The notes beneath the pieces are model-generated. The model did not search any database and was not told where the DNA came from. It was given only the letters and a program-made list of their open reading frames with translations. Shown piece by piece: positions 1-13,084 of a DNA stretch of 64,000 bases. The number at the start of each line of letters is the position of its first letter. The first letter of the stretch is position 1. Position numbers and translations under genes: made by a program. The stretch spans positions 384,314,456 to 384,378,455 of the forward strand of contig NC_077228.1 of NCBI RefSeq assembly GCF_027887165.1. The letters are read 5' to 3'. This DNA comes from Monodelphis domestica. Its lineage: Eukaryota; Chordata; Mammalia; Didelphimorphia; Didelphidae.

Positions 1-95
1 ATATTAATAATAAACATATATATGCACAAAATGGTTTCTCCTCCAAATATAAATCACAGGCATCATACAGTATGACCAAATAGGATTTATACCAA

Positions 96-918
96 TGTAA
101 GGATAATTTTAGGGTTGTGACCTAACTAAATTCTTTTTGGTCACCAGGGGATACCCCAAATAAAATACCCAAGTCAGCTGGAAATTTATGGTGATTTTAA
201 TTAATATAGAGGAAAGAATTTAAGGAGAAGGAAGAGGGAAAAGGATTTCTCCCACCTGGCCTGTGCCAGGGGGAAGATTAGAGGCTTTCTCTAAGAGTTT
301 TGGAAGTTTTGGAAGGTAAAGGAGAAAGGAATCATCCTAAACTCCAAGAGGGCTCAGCTAAGATGACTGAACATGGACTAGCTACTGAGCTTCTCCCAGT
401 ATAGTATGAAGGGAAAACTCACCGCCAAACCAGAGAATAGCTGCCACTACACCAAGATGTCAGAATGCTTAGCATGCTGCCAGCCAGAGCCACCTCTCCA
501 GGGAAAGAGCCAAAATGTCCCAGAGAAAGCAAGTGAGCCAAATATATAGACCTTTTACTCTTGTGTCCCCTCCTCTAAATGCCCATTCTTTAGTCCTCAT
601 CTTCTTTGATTAGATTATATCTTTAGAGTTACTTAACACTTCTTTGTTAAGTTCACCTTTTGTTACTTGACTTTTTTGTGATTAATTTACCCTTTATAAT
701 TACTTAACACCTTTTTGTTTTAAGATCCTAAAATAGACTTAGCTTCAAGTTCTAGCTTCACTATAATGTAAGAACTAAGTACATTCATTGTTCAATCAGG
801 AGATTACAACTTTATCTTCACCATAAAGTAAGATCTAAGTAGGGTGGAGTAATTTAAAGTTCACAAGACATTCCTGATTTTGTTAGACTAAGTAGGGTAG
901 AGAAACCTAAAATTCACA
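96..918. mobile_element. Solo LTR (823 bp) inside the L1
   Basis: Begins TGTAAGGATAATTTTAGGG and ends AAAATTCACA. It interrupts L1 at TTATACCA^GGGATGCAG, with flanks CCAA and CCAG (one mismatch in a 4-bp target duplication). Its body matches the LTR at 22179-22862 along most of its length, for example CTCAAGTCAG-type, TTTAATTAATATAGAGG and TAAACTCCAAGAG segments. No internal retroviral sequence is present, so it is a recombined solo LTR. Confidence 0.8.
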
Positions 919-2015
919 CCAGGGATGCAGAGCTGGTTTAATATTGGGAAAACTATCAGCATAATTGACCATATCAATAATCATAATAACAGAAATCACA
1001 TGATTATCTCAATAGATGCAGAAAAAGTCTTCGATCAGATACAACACCCATTCCTATTAAAAACACTAGGGGGAAAAAGAACATTGGAAAGCAAGGAGTA
1101 AATAGGCCATTCCTTAAAATGATTAGTACATACCTAAAACCATTGGAAAGTATCATCTGCAAAGGGTATAAGTTAGAAGCCTTTTCAATAAGATCAGGGA
1201 TGAAACAAGGATGCCCATTATCAGCGCTATTATTTAATATTGTATTAGAAATGCTCATTTTAGCAATAAGAGAAAGAAAAATAAATTGATAGAATTAAAG
1301 TAGGCAATGAGGAAAATAAACTATCACTCTTTGGAGATGATATGATAATATACTTAGAGAATCCTAAAAAATCAACTAAAAACTAATTGAAGTAATAACT
1401 TTGGCAAAGTTGGAGTATACAAAATAAATTCATATAAATCATCAGAATTTCTATACATTACCAACAAAGTTGATCAGCAAGGAATAAAAAGAGAAATTCT
1501 ATTTAAAATAACTAGACAATATAAAATGTCTAGGTATCTACTTTCCAAGACAAGCACAAGAATTATAAGAATGCAATTACAAAACACTTTTTTATACAAA
1601 TTGAGTCAAATCTAAACAATTTTGGAAAAATATTATTTGCTTATGGGTAGACTGAACTAATATAATAAAAATTACAATTCTACTTAAATTAATTTATTTA
1701 TTCAGTGCCATACCAATCAAACTACCAAAAATTATTTTATAGAACTAGAAAAAAATAATTAAAAAATCATCTGGAAGAGTAAAATGTTTAGTAAAGGAAT
1801 TAATGAAAAAATTGTGGAGGAAAGTGGCCTAGTATTACCAGATCTCAAACTGTACTATAAAGCAGTAAACATCAAAGTAACCTGGTACTGGCTAAAAACT
1901 AGAATAGTGTATCAGTGGAGTAAATTAGATCCACAATATTAAGGGGTAAATGACCTTAGCAACCTTGTGTTTGATGAACACAAAGACCCCATCTTTGGAG
2001 ATAAGAACTCACTAT

Positions 2016-4266
2016 TGTATTGATTTAGAATCTTGAACCCTAGAGACTACATTTCCCACAATCCCCTTTTCCTTTTCCTGTCTGTGCAATGTTGATTGAT
2101 ATTTTAGTTTCAGTTTGGACCACACAAGCTCTCTCTGGTTTGAATGAGCATGGAGAAAGGAGGTGGCTCAGTTTTCTCTGGTGTTACTTTCCTTTTGTTC
2201 TAAGTTCATTTTAATAAATAGTTTTAAATTAAAAAAAAAAATTGGAGAGAGAGATTCGTCATTGTAGCCATATAAAATGAGTACTTTCTGTTGATGGTGA
2301 ATAATTGCTTGTACTGGTTGTATTTAACCATTGAATGTGATAAGACTTATTTATTGCTGTATTTGTACTATTTTGTTGCACTTTATTTGGTTGATCCTCA
2401 TATTTGCACAAATTGCCTTATAGGGCACCACATATACTACCTCAAAGAAGAAAAATCTGTATTAATGACCTATACTGATCTGATGTGCTATTTGTAACAT
2501 TTTGTGCCTTTTCAATTTTTTTTATTTTCTTGAATGTATTTTTGCTTTATCTACCTCATGTGCACTCACATTTTTTATCTACGTTATTTGCACTCACACT
2601 GTGGATCATAGTAAGTCAGAGGAAATGAATCTTATTTTTTTTAAACTAGTCTAGTATATATATTTTAAACTAGTATAGATACTTTACTTCTGTAATTGTG
2701 AAATATACACATTTTAGTATTTTTTTTCTTCCTACATGTGTCAGACAATATTTTATTTATTTTTCTTTTCTCATTTTTTGCCTTTGAAACACATCAAGAG
2801 TTATGAAAAGATTTTTTTAAACTATTTTTACTTTTTTGCAATAGAATAACCTAAGATGTCCATTTACCTAGCATATAAAAGCATACACAAAAAGCTTTGG
2901 ACTTTGGAAACCTGCCACTAGTTATTTAACTATTATGAGACTTTTGCTTGATGACTATGTCTAATCCAAGGACAAAAGGACCACAAAGAAACAGAGCTTG
3001 ACCTGCAAAGTGCCAAACAAGCACAAAAAGGTAAAAGAAACCAAGCCAATTCTATGGGGATTGAAGACATTCTGCACAAAAAGCACAATGACTTGATCAT
3101 GTGTGAGACTCGAGGTTCCGGCTGTTAAATGTGTGTTAAATGCAGGACTTCCTTGTACCATACTCTATATCAAGAACATATAGCATCAATTGTCCTGGCT
3201 CCATTATCCCAAAAAAGTAAAGGGATGAACTGGGGAATTCTATTTCCCATTTGTCTCAAGATCTAGTCTCTTTTTCTATTTTCCCTCATGATATGGCAAT
3301 TTACTGCAGTCCAGATTGCTAAATTGGGTTAGTTAGTCATTGTTGTTGCACACTTATGGGACATAGATCACTACAAGAACCTGTTATGATTTATGAAATT
3401 TTTTCTTTTTTTTCCCTTCTTTCCAGAATTTTTTCAAGTTTTCTTTTTATATTCTATATTTCACTCAGAGGTTTTTTTTTAAATTTCTTTGACTTCTTTG
3501 ATGTTTTTGATACTTGATTCATTTGCCTTATGACTCAACCATGTATCCCTGTATAATTCCTACATGTATCCCTGTATCCTCCTCGGGGGGAAGTATTATT
3601 ATTTTCCTCAGGGGGACAATGTTATTGTGAACTTCAACTTGAATTTGAGTCTAAATTAGAACAAGAGACTAATTCCCAGAATGTAGAAGGCTCTGTGAAG
3701 ATGCCTGCAGAGACCACACGCTGCACCAGAAGATCCGATTGATATGGTAAATTTGAACTTTGGGAGAGTTGAAATGCTTTTGTTTTGAATGTACACTCTT
3801 ATGCCAAAGGGGACTGCCCCCAATTGGCTTTTTGACAATGAACCTATTTTTGGTTTTGTTCCTTCTTTTTTTTATTTTCCTCTTATCCCCAAATTATTGC
3901 AATTTCCCTTTAAAAAACTGTAATATTTGTATATACCTCTAATTCAAGTTATAAGTTAGTTATGTTTTCATGATCCATTGGGGAGATTGGTCTCCCAAAG
4001 GATCACAGGAGAAAATGTACTGATTTAGAATCTTAAACCCTAAAGACAACATTTCCCACAATCCCCTTTTCCTTTTCCTGTCTGTGTGTTATGACGTTGA
4101 TTTTAGTTTCAGTTTGGACCATGTAAGCTCTCTCTGGTTTGGACCAGCATGGAGAAGGGAGGTGGCTCAGCTTTCTCTGGCATTACTTTCCCTTTATGCT
4201 AAGTTCATTTTAATAAATAGTATTAAATAATACTTTGAGTATCAGATATTAATTTTAATCTTTACA
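2016..4266 (+). mobile_element. Two-LTR retroelement with noncoding interior (MaLR-like)
   Basis: Two related LTRs start TGTAYTGATTTAGAATCTT at 2016 and at 4016, each with TTTCCCACAATCCCC, an AGCTCTCTCTGGTTTG block and AATAAATAGT near the 3' end. The interior (about 2264-4015) has no gag, pol or env that I can recognise; its longest frames are 60-70 codons of low-complexity sequence. A purine-rich stretch (CACAGGAGAAAA) precedes the right LTR. Flanks CTAT and TTAT fit a short target duplication with one change. L1 sequence resumes directly after it. The 3' parts of the two LTRs differ noticeably. Confidence 0.75.
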
Positions 4267-4899
4267 TTATTTAACAAAAACTGCTGGGAAAACTGGAAAA
4301 CAGTATGAAAGAAATTAAGTTTATACCCATATCTCATTCTCTATACCAAGATAAGGTCAAAATGGGTATGTGATTTAAATATAAAGAGTGATGCCATAAA
4401 TAAATTTGGGGGACATAGAAGAATTTATGACCAAACAAAAGAGAGCTTTATAAAATGTAAAACCAATCATTTTTATTATATTAAGTTTGAAAGTTTTTGT
4501 AGAAACAAAACCAATGAAACCAAAATTAAAAGAAAAATAATAAAATGGGGGAAATTTTATAACAAATTTCTCTGATAAAAGTCTAATTTCTTAAATATAA
4601 AGAGAACTAAGAATACAAGTTATTCCCCAATTGGCAAACGGTCAAAGGATATGAATAAGCAATTTTCAGATGAAGAAATCAAAGCTATCAGTAATTATAA
4701 GAAAAAATGCTTTAAATCACTCATGATGAGAAAAGTGCAAATTAAAACAACTCTGAGGTACCACCTTATATTGGTCAGATAGGCCAATATGACTGTAAAG
4801 GAAAGCGCTAAATGTTGGAGGGGATGTTTGCAAAACGCATTGTTAGTGTAGTAATTGTGAACTGATCCAACCATTCTGGAGTGTAATTTGAAACTATAC

Positions 4900-5148
4900 T
4901 GTAGGATTTTAATAATAATAATAAAAGAGGGAAAGGAAAAAAGCTTCTTTCAGTCAAGTGAACAGAGCAAAGAGAGACAGAGACTCACACTTGCAGCACT
5001 TTACCAAAAGCTCAAGCTCTGAAAAAAGAGCTCTGCAGCGTGGTTCTCAGCCATATTTATCTACTAAGCATACTTACATAAAATGAGGACATAACTTAAA
5101 AGGATGCTGGTAATATAGCTCAGGTGTTGCATATTTTCCATCTGCACA
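4900..5148. mobile_element. Short solo LTR candidate (249 bp)
   Basis: Starts TGTAGGATTTTAATAATAA and ends ATCTGCACA, flanked by ATAC on both sides (4896-4899, 5149-5152) within L1 sequence that reads GAAACTATAC / CTAAAGGGC across the site. It is short for a retroviral LTR, so an internally deleted copy is possible. Confidence 0.6.
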
Positions 5149-5875
5149 ATACCTAAAGGGCTATAAAACTGTGTTCAATCTTTGATTCTCTATATCACTA
5201 CTGGATCTGTATCCCAAAAAGATAATAAAAAAGGGGAAAGGGTCTATTTGTTAAAAAATGTTTTAGTAGTTCTTTTTGTAGTGGCAAAGAATTGGAAACT
5301 GAAGGGATGTCCATCAATTGGGGAATGGTTGAACAAACTGTGATATATGTTGGTGATGGAATACTATTGTGCTATAAGAAATGATAAGCAGGATGATTTC
5401 AGGGAAAAAAATGAACAGATATATATATATATATGAACTGATGCAGAGCAAAATAAGCAGAACAAGGAGAATATTGCACACAGTAACAGCAATATTGTGC
5501 AGTGATCAACTGTGAAAGACTTAGCTCCTCTCAGCAAAATAATTCTGAAAGACTTATGACAAAGAATGCTATACACCTCCAGAGAAAGAACTATTGGAAT
5601 CAGATCAAAGTATACTTGTCTTTCATATCAGTTAATTTACATTTTATTTTGGGGTTTGGGTTTTATATGAGTATTCTTTTACAATAATGACTAATAAAAT
5701 TATGTTTTACAGGATAGTACATATATACATCAGATCAAATAGTTTATCATCTCTAAAAGTGGGCTGGGAAGGGAGGGAGATAATGTGGTTCTTATAATTT
5801 TGAGACACATATGTAGAAAACTGTCATTACCTATAACTGGGAAAATAAAACATCTTTGAATTTTTTTAAAAATGA

Positions 5876-7700
5876 TGAGGGCCTAAGAAAAATTAAAAAA
5901 GAAAGATCCATATGAATAACTGATACAAATAGAGCCAGGAAAATGATATTTACACAATGACTGGACAAAATAACAAGACTGAACATTGGATTATTGTAAT
6001 GGGAAAGCTTGAGTCTGGAGGATAGGTGAGGAAAAAATGCCTCTTTCCCTTCTTTTCAAAGGCAGGGGACTAGGGGCATAAAAACATTTCATATACTGTC
6101 AGATTTGATTGATGAATTGGCTAATTATATTGAATTACTTCTTCCTCTCCTTTTTCTTTTTTATTTGTTACAGAAGATATATCATTATGGGATAGAGTGC
6201 ATAAAATTAATGTTATATAGGAAAAAAGTCACTTTTTTTAGAAATTAAAAAATTATTCTCCCAATATATTTTAAAATGGAAAATGTTTGTGGGTAAAATA
6301 TATTTCCTCTAGTTACATTCAGTCAGACAACATTTCTTTAAGACACAGATTTCATATTGAGTAGAATTGAACATGCTCAAAAAATCTGCCCCACTACATT
6401 GGAATTATGGGAAATTGGGAGAGAAAAGTAGATATTTAAAGATTGATAGAAGTTATTACTGTTGGAATCAACATCTGTTTCCATTATAAACAGTCATTTT
6501 GGAGGGGACTTAATGATGAAGGAGTAGAACAAGCTTGGAAACCCCAGTCACTTGAATGAGGATAGATTTTTTTTCTAGGACAGCATCTGCTTTGGCATTT
6601 CTTCTTCTTAGAAGTCATCTGTCATAATTCTTCTTTCTTGCTTTTTGGCTACCAAGCCAGTACTTAATATGAATAGATGTCATCTATTTGAGCAGACAAA
6701 TCCTTGGCTTGCTCATAGTGAATATACTGATTACAATGAATATACTGTTTTCTCTTGAATGTTCTTTAAGGGTCTCAATTGGTCTTCTGAGAACTTGTTT
6801 TTTCTCTTTCTTCTTTTTTTATAACTAAATACCATTATGTCATCTTGCTTACTCTTTGATTCCTTATGAGGCAATCTCTTCCAAATAGAAGGGGATGCTT
6901 TTTATTCAGCTCAGGTTGTACTGTGCTCCTTGCTAATTAACTCTTCCCCGACATACATATGAAAATATGATATTAAAAATATATCACACAGAGCTTCCAA
7001 GTTTTGAGATAGTCTAAATATCTTATGGGTTAAATTGACACCTTCAAAAAGCACTTCATTCTTGTAAATTTTCTTTACTTCCCTCCTTTCCCCTCAAATT
7101 GCTATTTAATATGAAAATGGTTCTGATATTCAGCTTCATATGGAAGCAATATATAGTGAAATATTCTCTTTTCCAGTGATTTCTACACCATAGCACTATA
7201 TTATCACATATTATAATCACTATTTTCCCATTCTTTAATGTATTCTTTCACAATTTATTGATACCAAAGTTTATAAAAATGAACCAATTAAATAAAAATG
7301 TTGTAATTATTTAAAGTTGTTTTACAGTTTGCTAAAGTACTGTGACAGAGAATATAGTACATAACCTTTGAAGCATAGCAAGACATAACTTTCATACGTT
7401 TTAATAAGTTAAATGTGCATGGTTGAATGATGATATAGACAACCACTCTAGAAAGTCTTTTAGAATTGTAATAGTTGAGTTTTGCTTTAGAGAAGTAAAA
7501 ATCTACTTTAAAATTCTCCTTTTAGTATTAAATGACTTTATAAGCACATTGCACCATTTTGGGATTGTGTCAACTTGGAATCTGACCAAGTGGCAGGTGA
7601 GTATAATTTGCTAACATATTAAAGGACAAGATCTCCATTTTACATTGGCTTAGAGACTCTAGAGGTGGACAGGAATTTAAAGTTTGAGAAAGAGAATAAA
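5876..7700. other. AT-rich stretch, nothing recognised
   Basis: No supported gene, splice-bounded frame or clear repeat was seen. The 63-codon frame at 7423-7614 lacks similarity or splice signals. Confidence 0.6.
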
Positions 7701-7885
7701 CATAATGCAAATGAAAAGATGCTAGTTTTGGAGTTGAGGGACCTTGGTTCTAATACCAGTTCTGACATTTGGTACTTATATGACATCACAGATTTAGGGC
7801 CTCTGTTTTCTCATTGATGAAATAAAGAGATTGGACTATATAACATCTAAGAATCCTTCCAGCTTTAAATGCATGATACTATGAA
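7700..7885 (+). repeat. MIR-like SINE
   Basis: Decayed core: GGTTCTAATACCAGTTCTGAC, a CTCTGTTTTCTCATTGATGA block and the tail TTCCAGCTTTAAATGC. A further fragment (GTAGTAAGAAGCAGACACAGG) lies near 7950-8015. Confidence 0.55.
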
Positions 7886-8521
7886 TTGATCCAAAGTGAG
7901 TCTTTAAGAAATAAATAGCTTGCATTTTTAATTTAAAACTAGGAACAAAGAGTCTCCACTTTATGGAAGGACTTTCCCAATATCACCCAGGTAGTAAGAA
8001 GCAGACACAGGATTTGTACATAAATCCTCCAACTCCCCCAAAAAACTCTTTCTACTACTTTATTTACCCCTTTAATAATGGTCTGTATCATTCTTACCAT
8101 AAATTATTTCACCCAATAGTGTTTTATCCATCTGAGAACTTCTAAGATTAAACTGTATGTCTACCAAAATCTTGTTTAATTTTCTCCTATAGAGTTCTGT
8201 TTTGACACCTTACTGGAATTCTCCCTAATTTCTCAAAGTCAATGGCAGCAAAATACAAGGTTTGGTAGGTTCAACTCAGCTGGAAAGGACTTAAGTATGA
8301 GTTTAGTGATGAACTTAGTGTCTTCCAAAGACCAGTCTAACTAAATTCAGAGCAGTGCCTCCATCTCCAGAAAATTGGTCATCAGGCAATGAATTTTGAG
8401 CTTGGGTTCTCATTAAGATATGGAAAGGTTTGTCATCTGCATTGGTGGATGAGTACCCCATATCTATGTGCATATAAATACATCAAGTATTGTTTACCTC
8501 CTTTATTTTCTACTAAAATGT

Positions 8522-8802
8522 ACAAGGAGGCAGCTAGGAGGCTCAGTGAATAATAAGCTAAGCCTAGAGTCAGGAAGACTCAGTTCAAATGTGGTCTCAG
8601 TCACTTACCAGTTTACTTATCTACACATAGACACAATCTGTAAACCTGGGCAAATCATTTAACTTCTGCTTGCCTTGGTCCATTGGAAATGGAAATGGCA
8701 AACCATTCCAATATCTTTGCCAAGAAAATTCCATGGGCAGCATTGGCATACTGTGTCCAGGAATGAGGAACAATCAGATATGACTGAATGACTGAACAAC
8801 AG
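8522..8802 (+). repeat. tRNA-derived SINE (GGCAGCTAG head, GACTGAACAACA tail)
   Basis: GGAGGCAGCTAGGAGGCTCA head, CCTGGGCAAATCATTTAACT middle, ATGGCAAACCATTCCAATATC and a closing ATGACTGAATGACTGAACAAC. The same family occurs at 23010-23272 and 54408-54616. Confidence 0.7.
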
Positions 8803-8899
8803 GAAAATGTATAAACATTATTTGGGTTGCTGAAGAAAAACTCAAATATTTCCCATTTTATTCCTACTTCTTTTCTACTAAATGACATTTATACAGAAC

Positions 8900-9540
8900 T
8901 ATAAGTTTTACAGGGATCTTTCATTACAACAATGTTGTTTTATTCTTCCCATTTTACAGATAAAGAAATTCAGGTTCAGAGTAGTTAAATGATTTGTTCA
9001 ATGTCACATAACTAGAAAGTGTCAGATGCAGAGCTAAAGGAGCAGAACCAGGAGAACCTTATACACAGAGATGGATACAATCAAATGGAATTGACTTTTC
9101 TACTAGCAGCAATGCAATGACCCAGGACAACTCAGAGGAAAATATGAGAAAGAATGCTACCTACATCAGAAGAAAACTGTGGGAACACAAATGCAGAAGA
9201 AAAATATGTGATCAATCATGTAGCTCAATATGGATGTGATTAGGGTTTTAATGTTAAAAGATCACTCTAGTGCAAATATGGATAACATGGAAATAGGCTT
9301 CAAACAATATATATGTATAACCCGTTGGAACTCTTTGTCAGCTCCAGGAGGGAGAAGGAATGGGCAAGGCGAGGAGGGAGGAGGGAGGAGGGAAGGAATC
9401 ATGAATCATGTAACTATGTAAATATGTTGTAAATTTTTTAAAGGGGGGGGGGGGGAGAAAAAAGTGTCAGAAGCAGTATTGGAAAGAAACAAAGAACCCT
9501 GACTCTAGGTCTAGCACTCTTTCCTTCACACTAAGCTGCT
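8900..9540 (-). repeat. MIR-like SINE split by an L1
   Basis: CCCATTTTACAGATAAAGAA and GTCACATAACTAGAAAGTGTC on the left, and CTGACTCTAGGTCTAGCACTC on the right, are two halves of one reverse-oriented element. The L1 at 9032-9460 separates them. Confidence 0.65.
9032..9460 (+). mobile_element. 5'-truncated L1 3' end with target duplication
   Basis: Starts in the L1 3' region (AGGAGCAGAACCAGGAGAAC) and ends in a 13-G run (9443-9455) plus AGAAA. It is flanked by AAAGTGTCAGATGCAG (9016-9031) and AAAGTGTCAGAAGCAG (9461-9476), 15 of 16 identical. A GGAGGGAGGAGGGAGG stretch lies near 9375. Confidence 0.8.
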
Positions 9541-11065
9541 TCTGTGCACATTGTTGTAACATAGTTCTTTATATACATGTTTCATTAACTGCTGAAATTA
9601 TAAACGCATTGCATTATCATAAAAGACAATTTAGTAGGGTTAGTAAATATAGGCATTTATTGAATTGAATTGAAGAACTAGATCTCTCATCTTTGGATCC
9701 TACTCAGCACCTCAGACAGTGTTTTGCATATAGTGTTTGCTGAGTGTTTGATTTGGTTATCAACCAAATGTCTCTAGCTCCAATATTCTTTCTGCCTATT
9801 ACAGAACAGAAAAATATGTATTATACTAATGTAGTGGCTTTATCTTCATTGTTCAAAAAAGAAAAAACATAAAGGAAATCAGCACAATGGAAGAAAAGAA
9901 GAGAGAACTCTTGCTTTCTTTTCATGTAGGTAAAAGAGTAGGATGATAAAAACACACTGTCCATAGGTGTGCAAGGCTTCATGGACAATTGCAACATGAA
10001 TGTAATTTTCAAAAATCTTTAGTGTTCTGAAATGCCATGGTGTTTTGATTACCTACTTGGTAAAGCTCTATGGAGTAATAAATTTGATGGTTTTATGTGA
10101 TTCTAAAGTCTTAGGATCATATTATACCTATTCCTTCCAAAGCTTTCACTCTTGTATAAATAGAAAAACTGATCAAATTATCAGATGATTTCACTATCTA
10201 TTATTTAATTAGATGGGTATATGTGCTGCCAAGGATCCTATTATAGCTCAAATCGTGTTATGATGATGGAGGAGATATGTCTAGACAAAAGTTCATGTGA
10301 AAAAAAACCTGTAAATTTTGTTAGACTACAAATTCACTATAAGTCAGCAAGTGTAATATGGCAGCCAAAAGAAGTCATAATTGTCCTAATGCTTTTATAG
10401 AAACAAATTGTTTAGAAGTACCACAAAGTACAATGCCTCATTATGGAGGAAAAGGTGACAAGGGGTCTCTGCCAATAGAACCCAAAATTCTTCTAGGTCC
10501 TACTAGCCTGGAAAAGCTTTCAGTGTGATCTTAAAAACAGACTGTTTGCTTTTCTAGGACCAACCTAGCTAAGCCATTTATGGAGAGGTTCATTACCAGT
10601 AAGCTTGTCACATGAAATCTTTGGCCATAAAAATCCATTATTTATTTCATTATTGCTTTATTTTAAAATACAAAATACTCCTTGATTCTTTGTGGTTCCC
10701 TCCTACTTCTGCATAGACAGTGGCAGACAAACAGAGAAAGGGCATAGAATGCTAATAATAATACACTTTAAACTTAAATCTAGCTATTAGTAGCCCAATG
10801 CTTGTATATTAGTACTTTAATACTAATGTCCAGTGGCCTACTACTGGATATATTACTAGAAGAACCATTTTTTTCTGGTATCTCAAATGAAAGAAGAAGA
10901 AAGAAGTAAGTTAGAGCTAAATAGAAGAATGAGTTACAGGTTTTCCCAGAAAATGCAAATAAAGAAATTAGCAAGAGTACATTTGATTGTTAGGTCAAAG
11001 TCAATAGTGAGCCCAAAGTCAAGGAAACTGTTTTACTGGCTATTTGGCCATCTAGTAGTATAGTG
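9541..11065. other. Unassigned intergenic DNA
   Basis: AT-rich. Short open frames at 9821-10012 and 10780-10974 have no recognisable domain, and I see no clear repeat. Confidence 0.5.
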
Positions 11066-12115
11066 CTCATTATAAGTATTTTTCAATAAAAATCATTAAA
11101 ATAATAATAGCTAGAATCTTTATAGTTACAAGGTAGGGAAATAAAGTTAGATTTCATGGAGAAAATAGCATCTAAGCTGAGTCTTGCACAGAGAGGAGGA
11201 CTAAGGAAAAATATAGGTAAAGAGAGAGTAGATTTCAGGCATGGAGGACAGATTTCATAAATCCAGAGAGGTGATAAACCATAGAACAAGATGGGGAAGC
11301 ATCTAGTAGTTCAATTCAGTTGAAATACAGGGTACATGAAGATAGTAAGAAATAAAACTAGAAAATGAACTGAAGTTAGAATGTGAGGAACCTTAAATGT
11401 CAGACTAAACTGAGGAATTCCAATTTTATTCCATGGGCAATGCTGAACCAAAATTCAATGCTGAACCAAAGTAGGTGTTTGAGTAAGAGAATGAAAAAAG
11501 TGCAACCAGAATGAAATAACTATAATGATTGTTTTTGTAGCTGTGTAGCTCATACAATCAAAGTATCATAGATTTCAAGTTGGAAGGGATCTTATAGGCC
11601 ATTGAGCATAACCTTCTCATATTACAGATGAGGAAACTAAGGCAAAGTGAGGTTGGATGAAGGAATTTATGGATGCTGGTTAGAAGGTTGTTGAAATAGT
11701 CTAGGTCAGTGATGGCAAACCTCTTAGAGACCAAGTACCCAAACTGTACCCTCACACTGCATAAGCCACCTCCTTACCCCAGACAGGGGAGGGAGGAATT
11801 GCTCCCATTGGGCTGCTGGGCAGAAGGGTAGGTAATGGGAGAAATGTCCTCAGGTGTAGTGGAAAGGGGGATGGGAGCAGTCCCCTCTGGCACACGTGCT
11901 ATAGGTTCACCAATACAGGTCTAGGTGATGAGAATTTGAACCAAAGTAGTGACTGAGTGACTGGAAAGGTAGATATTAAGGATATTGTGGATTTTGAACT
12001 GATAGGAATTGGAAACTGACTTTTATGTATGGTGGGAAAATGCTAAATCTAATTACAAGTCTGAGGATGATGGTACCAAAAAAGAAACAGCAAAATGGGG
12101 TAAATGAGATATTTA
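11066..12115 (+). repeat. L3/CR1-like ancient repeat, interrupted
   Basis: Blocks such as GAGCTGAGTCTTG, TTCCAGGCATGG-like GGAGGACAG, GGAACCTTAAATGTCAGACT and GAATTCCAATTTTATTCC are shared in order with 52140-53020. It is interrupted by a MIR-like piece near 11540-11665 and by the hAT element at 11707-11918. The family name is from memory and uncertain. Confidence 0.5.
11707..11918. mobile_element. Nonautonomous hAT-like DNA element (212 bp)
   Basis: Left end CAGTGATGGCAAACCTCT, right end (reverse complement) CTGTATTGGTGAACCTAT. It is flanked by the perfect 8-bp duplication GTCTAGGT (11699-11706 and 11919-11926), the length expected of hAT transposons. It has no coding sequence. It is related to 45194-45460. 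Confidence 0.85.
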
Positions 12116-12199
12116 GGGAGGACTAGCATGTCTGGTATAAAAGTTTGCTGAGTTCTTTTCAGGGTTGCAAATCCATTCAGTATCCACCTGTCACAACAT

Positions 12200-12605
12200 T
12201 AACCTATAGGTTCAAGACACTTGCCCAGTGGCCATATTCCAGTAAAATCATCTTGACAGACAGCATAAACCAGGTTGAGAGCAACAATAACAGGCCACAA
12301 ACCTACTGGTGAGTTAGGAGGATGTGAAGCATGTGAAGATTTCCCCCAATGGAATGGGCAGATGAGAATAATTTGTTCCAATGGCCACAAAGGTGGCTGA
12401 AGCAAATATCAAAGATGCCAAGGTTATCCACTGTATCCTGAGCTGTTGCCATATGTCTTCATGTCTTCTTGCCATTGTACTTCAATGATTCGAGAGTGAG
12501 GCTGATGATTTTGTTCAATTCTGTTTTACTTAAATCCAATTCACATGCAAGACAAGACATCATCCTTTGATTTCATTGATCCTCTTTGAAAACAAAGAAG
12601 AATGA
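12200..12605 (+). repeat. Dispersed repeat, copy 1 (unnamed family)
   Basis: AACCAGGTTGAGAGCAACAA and TTCATTGATCCTCTTTGAAAA recur in inverse orientation at 36095-36500 with the same spacing order. It carries accidental open frames. Confidence 0.6.
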
Positions 12606-13084
12606 AGTAAATATGGAGGAGGGGTAGGTCTAAGGAAGACAATGTCAAATTTAGTTTCAGATACAATGAGTTGATGATGTTGGGGGAAAGAAATGTTACA
12701 TGAAGTAAGGTCTTGAAGACATGAGAGATTATATAAAAGGCACAAGCAAAGTAGCTTGATTAGTAAAGACTGTCATATTTTTGGAAACTAAGGTGGCAGA
12801 CGAGGTGAATATGAGTAAACAAAAAGAGTTTTTTGTGCAGAGAATTTGAGTTAAGTATAGCAAAAGATGTTAGTCTCCGGGTAAAATAGGAGATGAGTTT
12901 GCCTACTGAGTGAAAAAACTGGGAGGGTTGCATTAGAGAACTGAGAAGTCAGTAGAAAGTTGTGAGAAATATTACTGGAACACAATCAATGATGAAGGAA
13001 AAGATTGCTGTGCAGTGGTAAAAGCCCCTTCAATTAGAGCTGGAATGTATATAGTCAATACAGTTAGCAAGTTTCCATGTTTTC
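12606..13084. other. Unassigned; purine-rich
   Basis: GA-rich on the + strand, perhaps more of the L3-like repeat. No gene seen. Confidence 0.4.

Larger units (their letters stand above)
1..5875 (+). mobile_element. L1 ORF2 to 3' end, broken by three LTR insertions
   Basis: L1 sequence reads on across the inserts: 1-95 (ends GGATTTATACCA), 919-2015 (reverse transcriptase core: QGWFNI, IDHINN, SIDAEK, KQGCPLSALLFNIV at 1203-1248, a decayed FADD box near 1333), 4267-4899 (from AACAAAAACTGCTGGGAAAACTGG to ORF2 C-terminus) and 5149-5875 (FIAAL-type tail and 3' end). Many stops and frameshifts make it a dead copy. The 5' part is outside the window. The inserts are listed separately. Confidence 0.85.
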
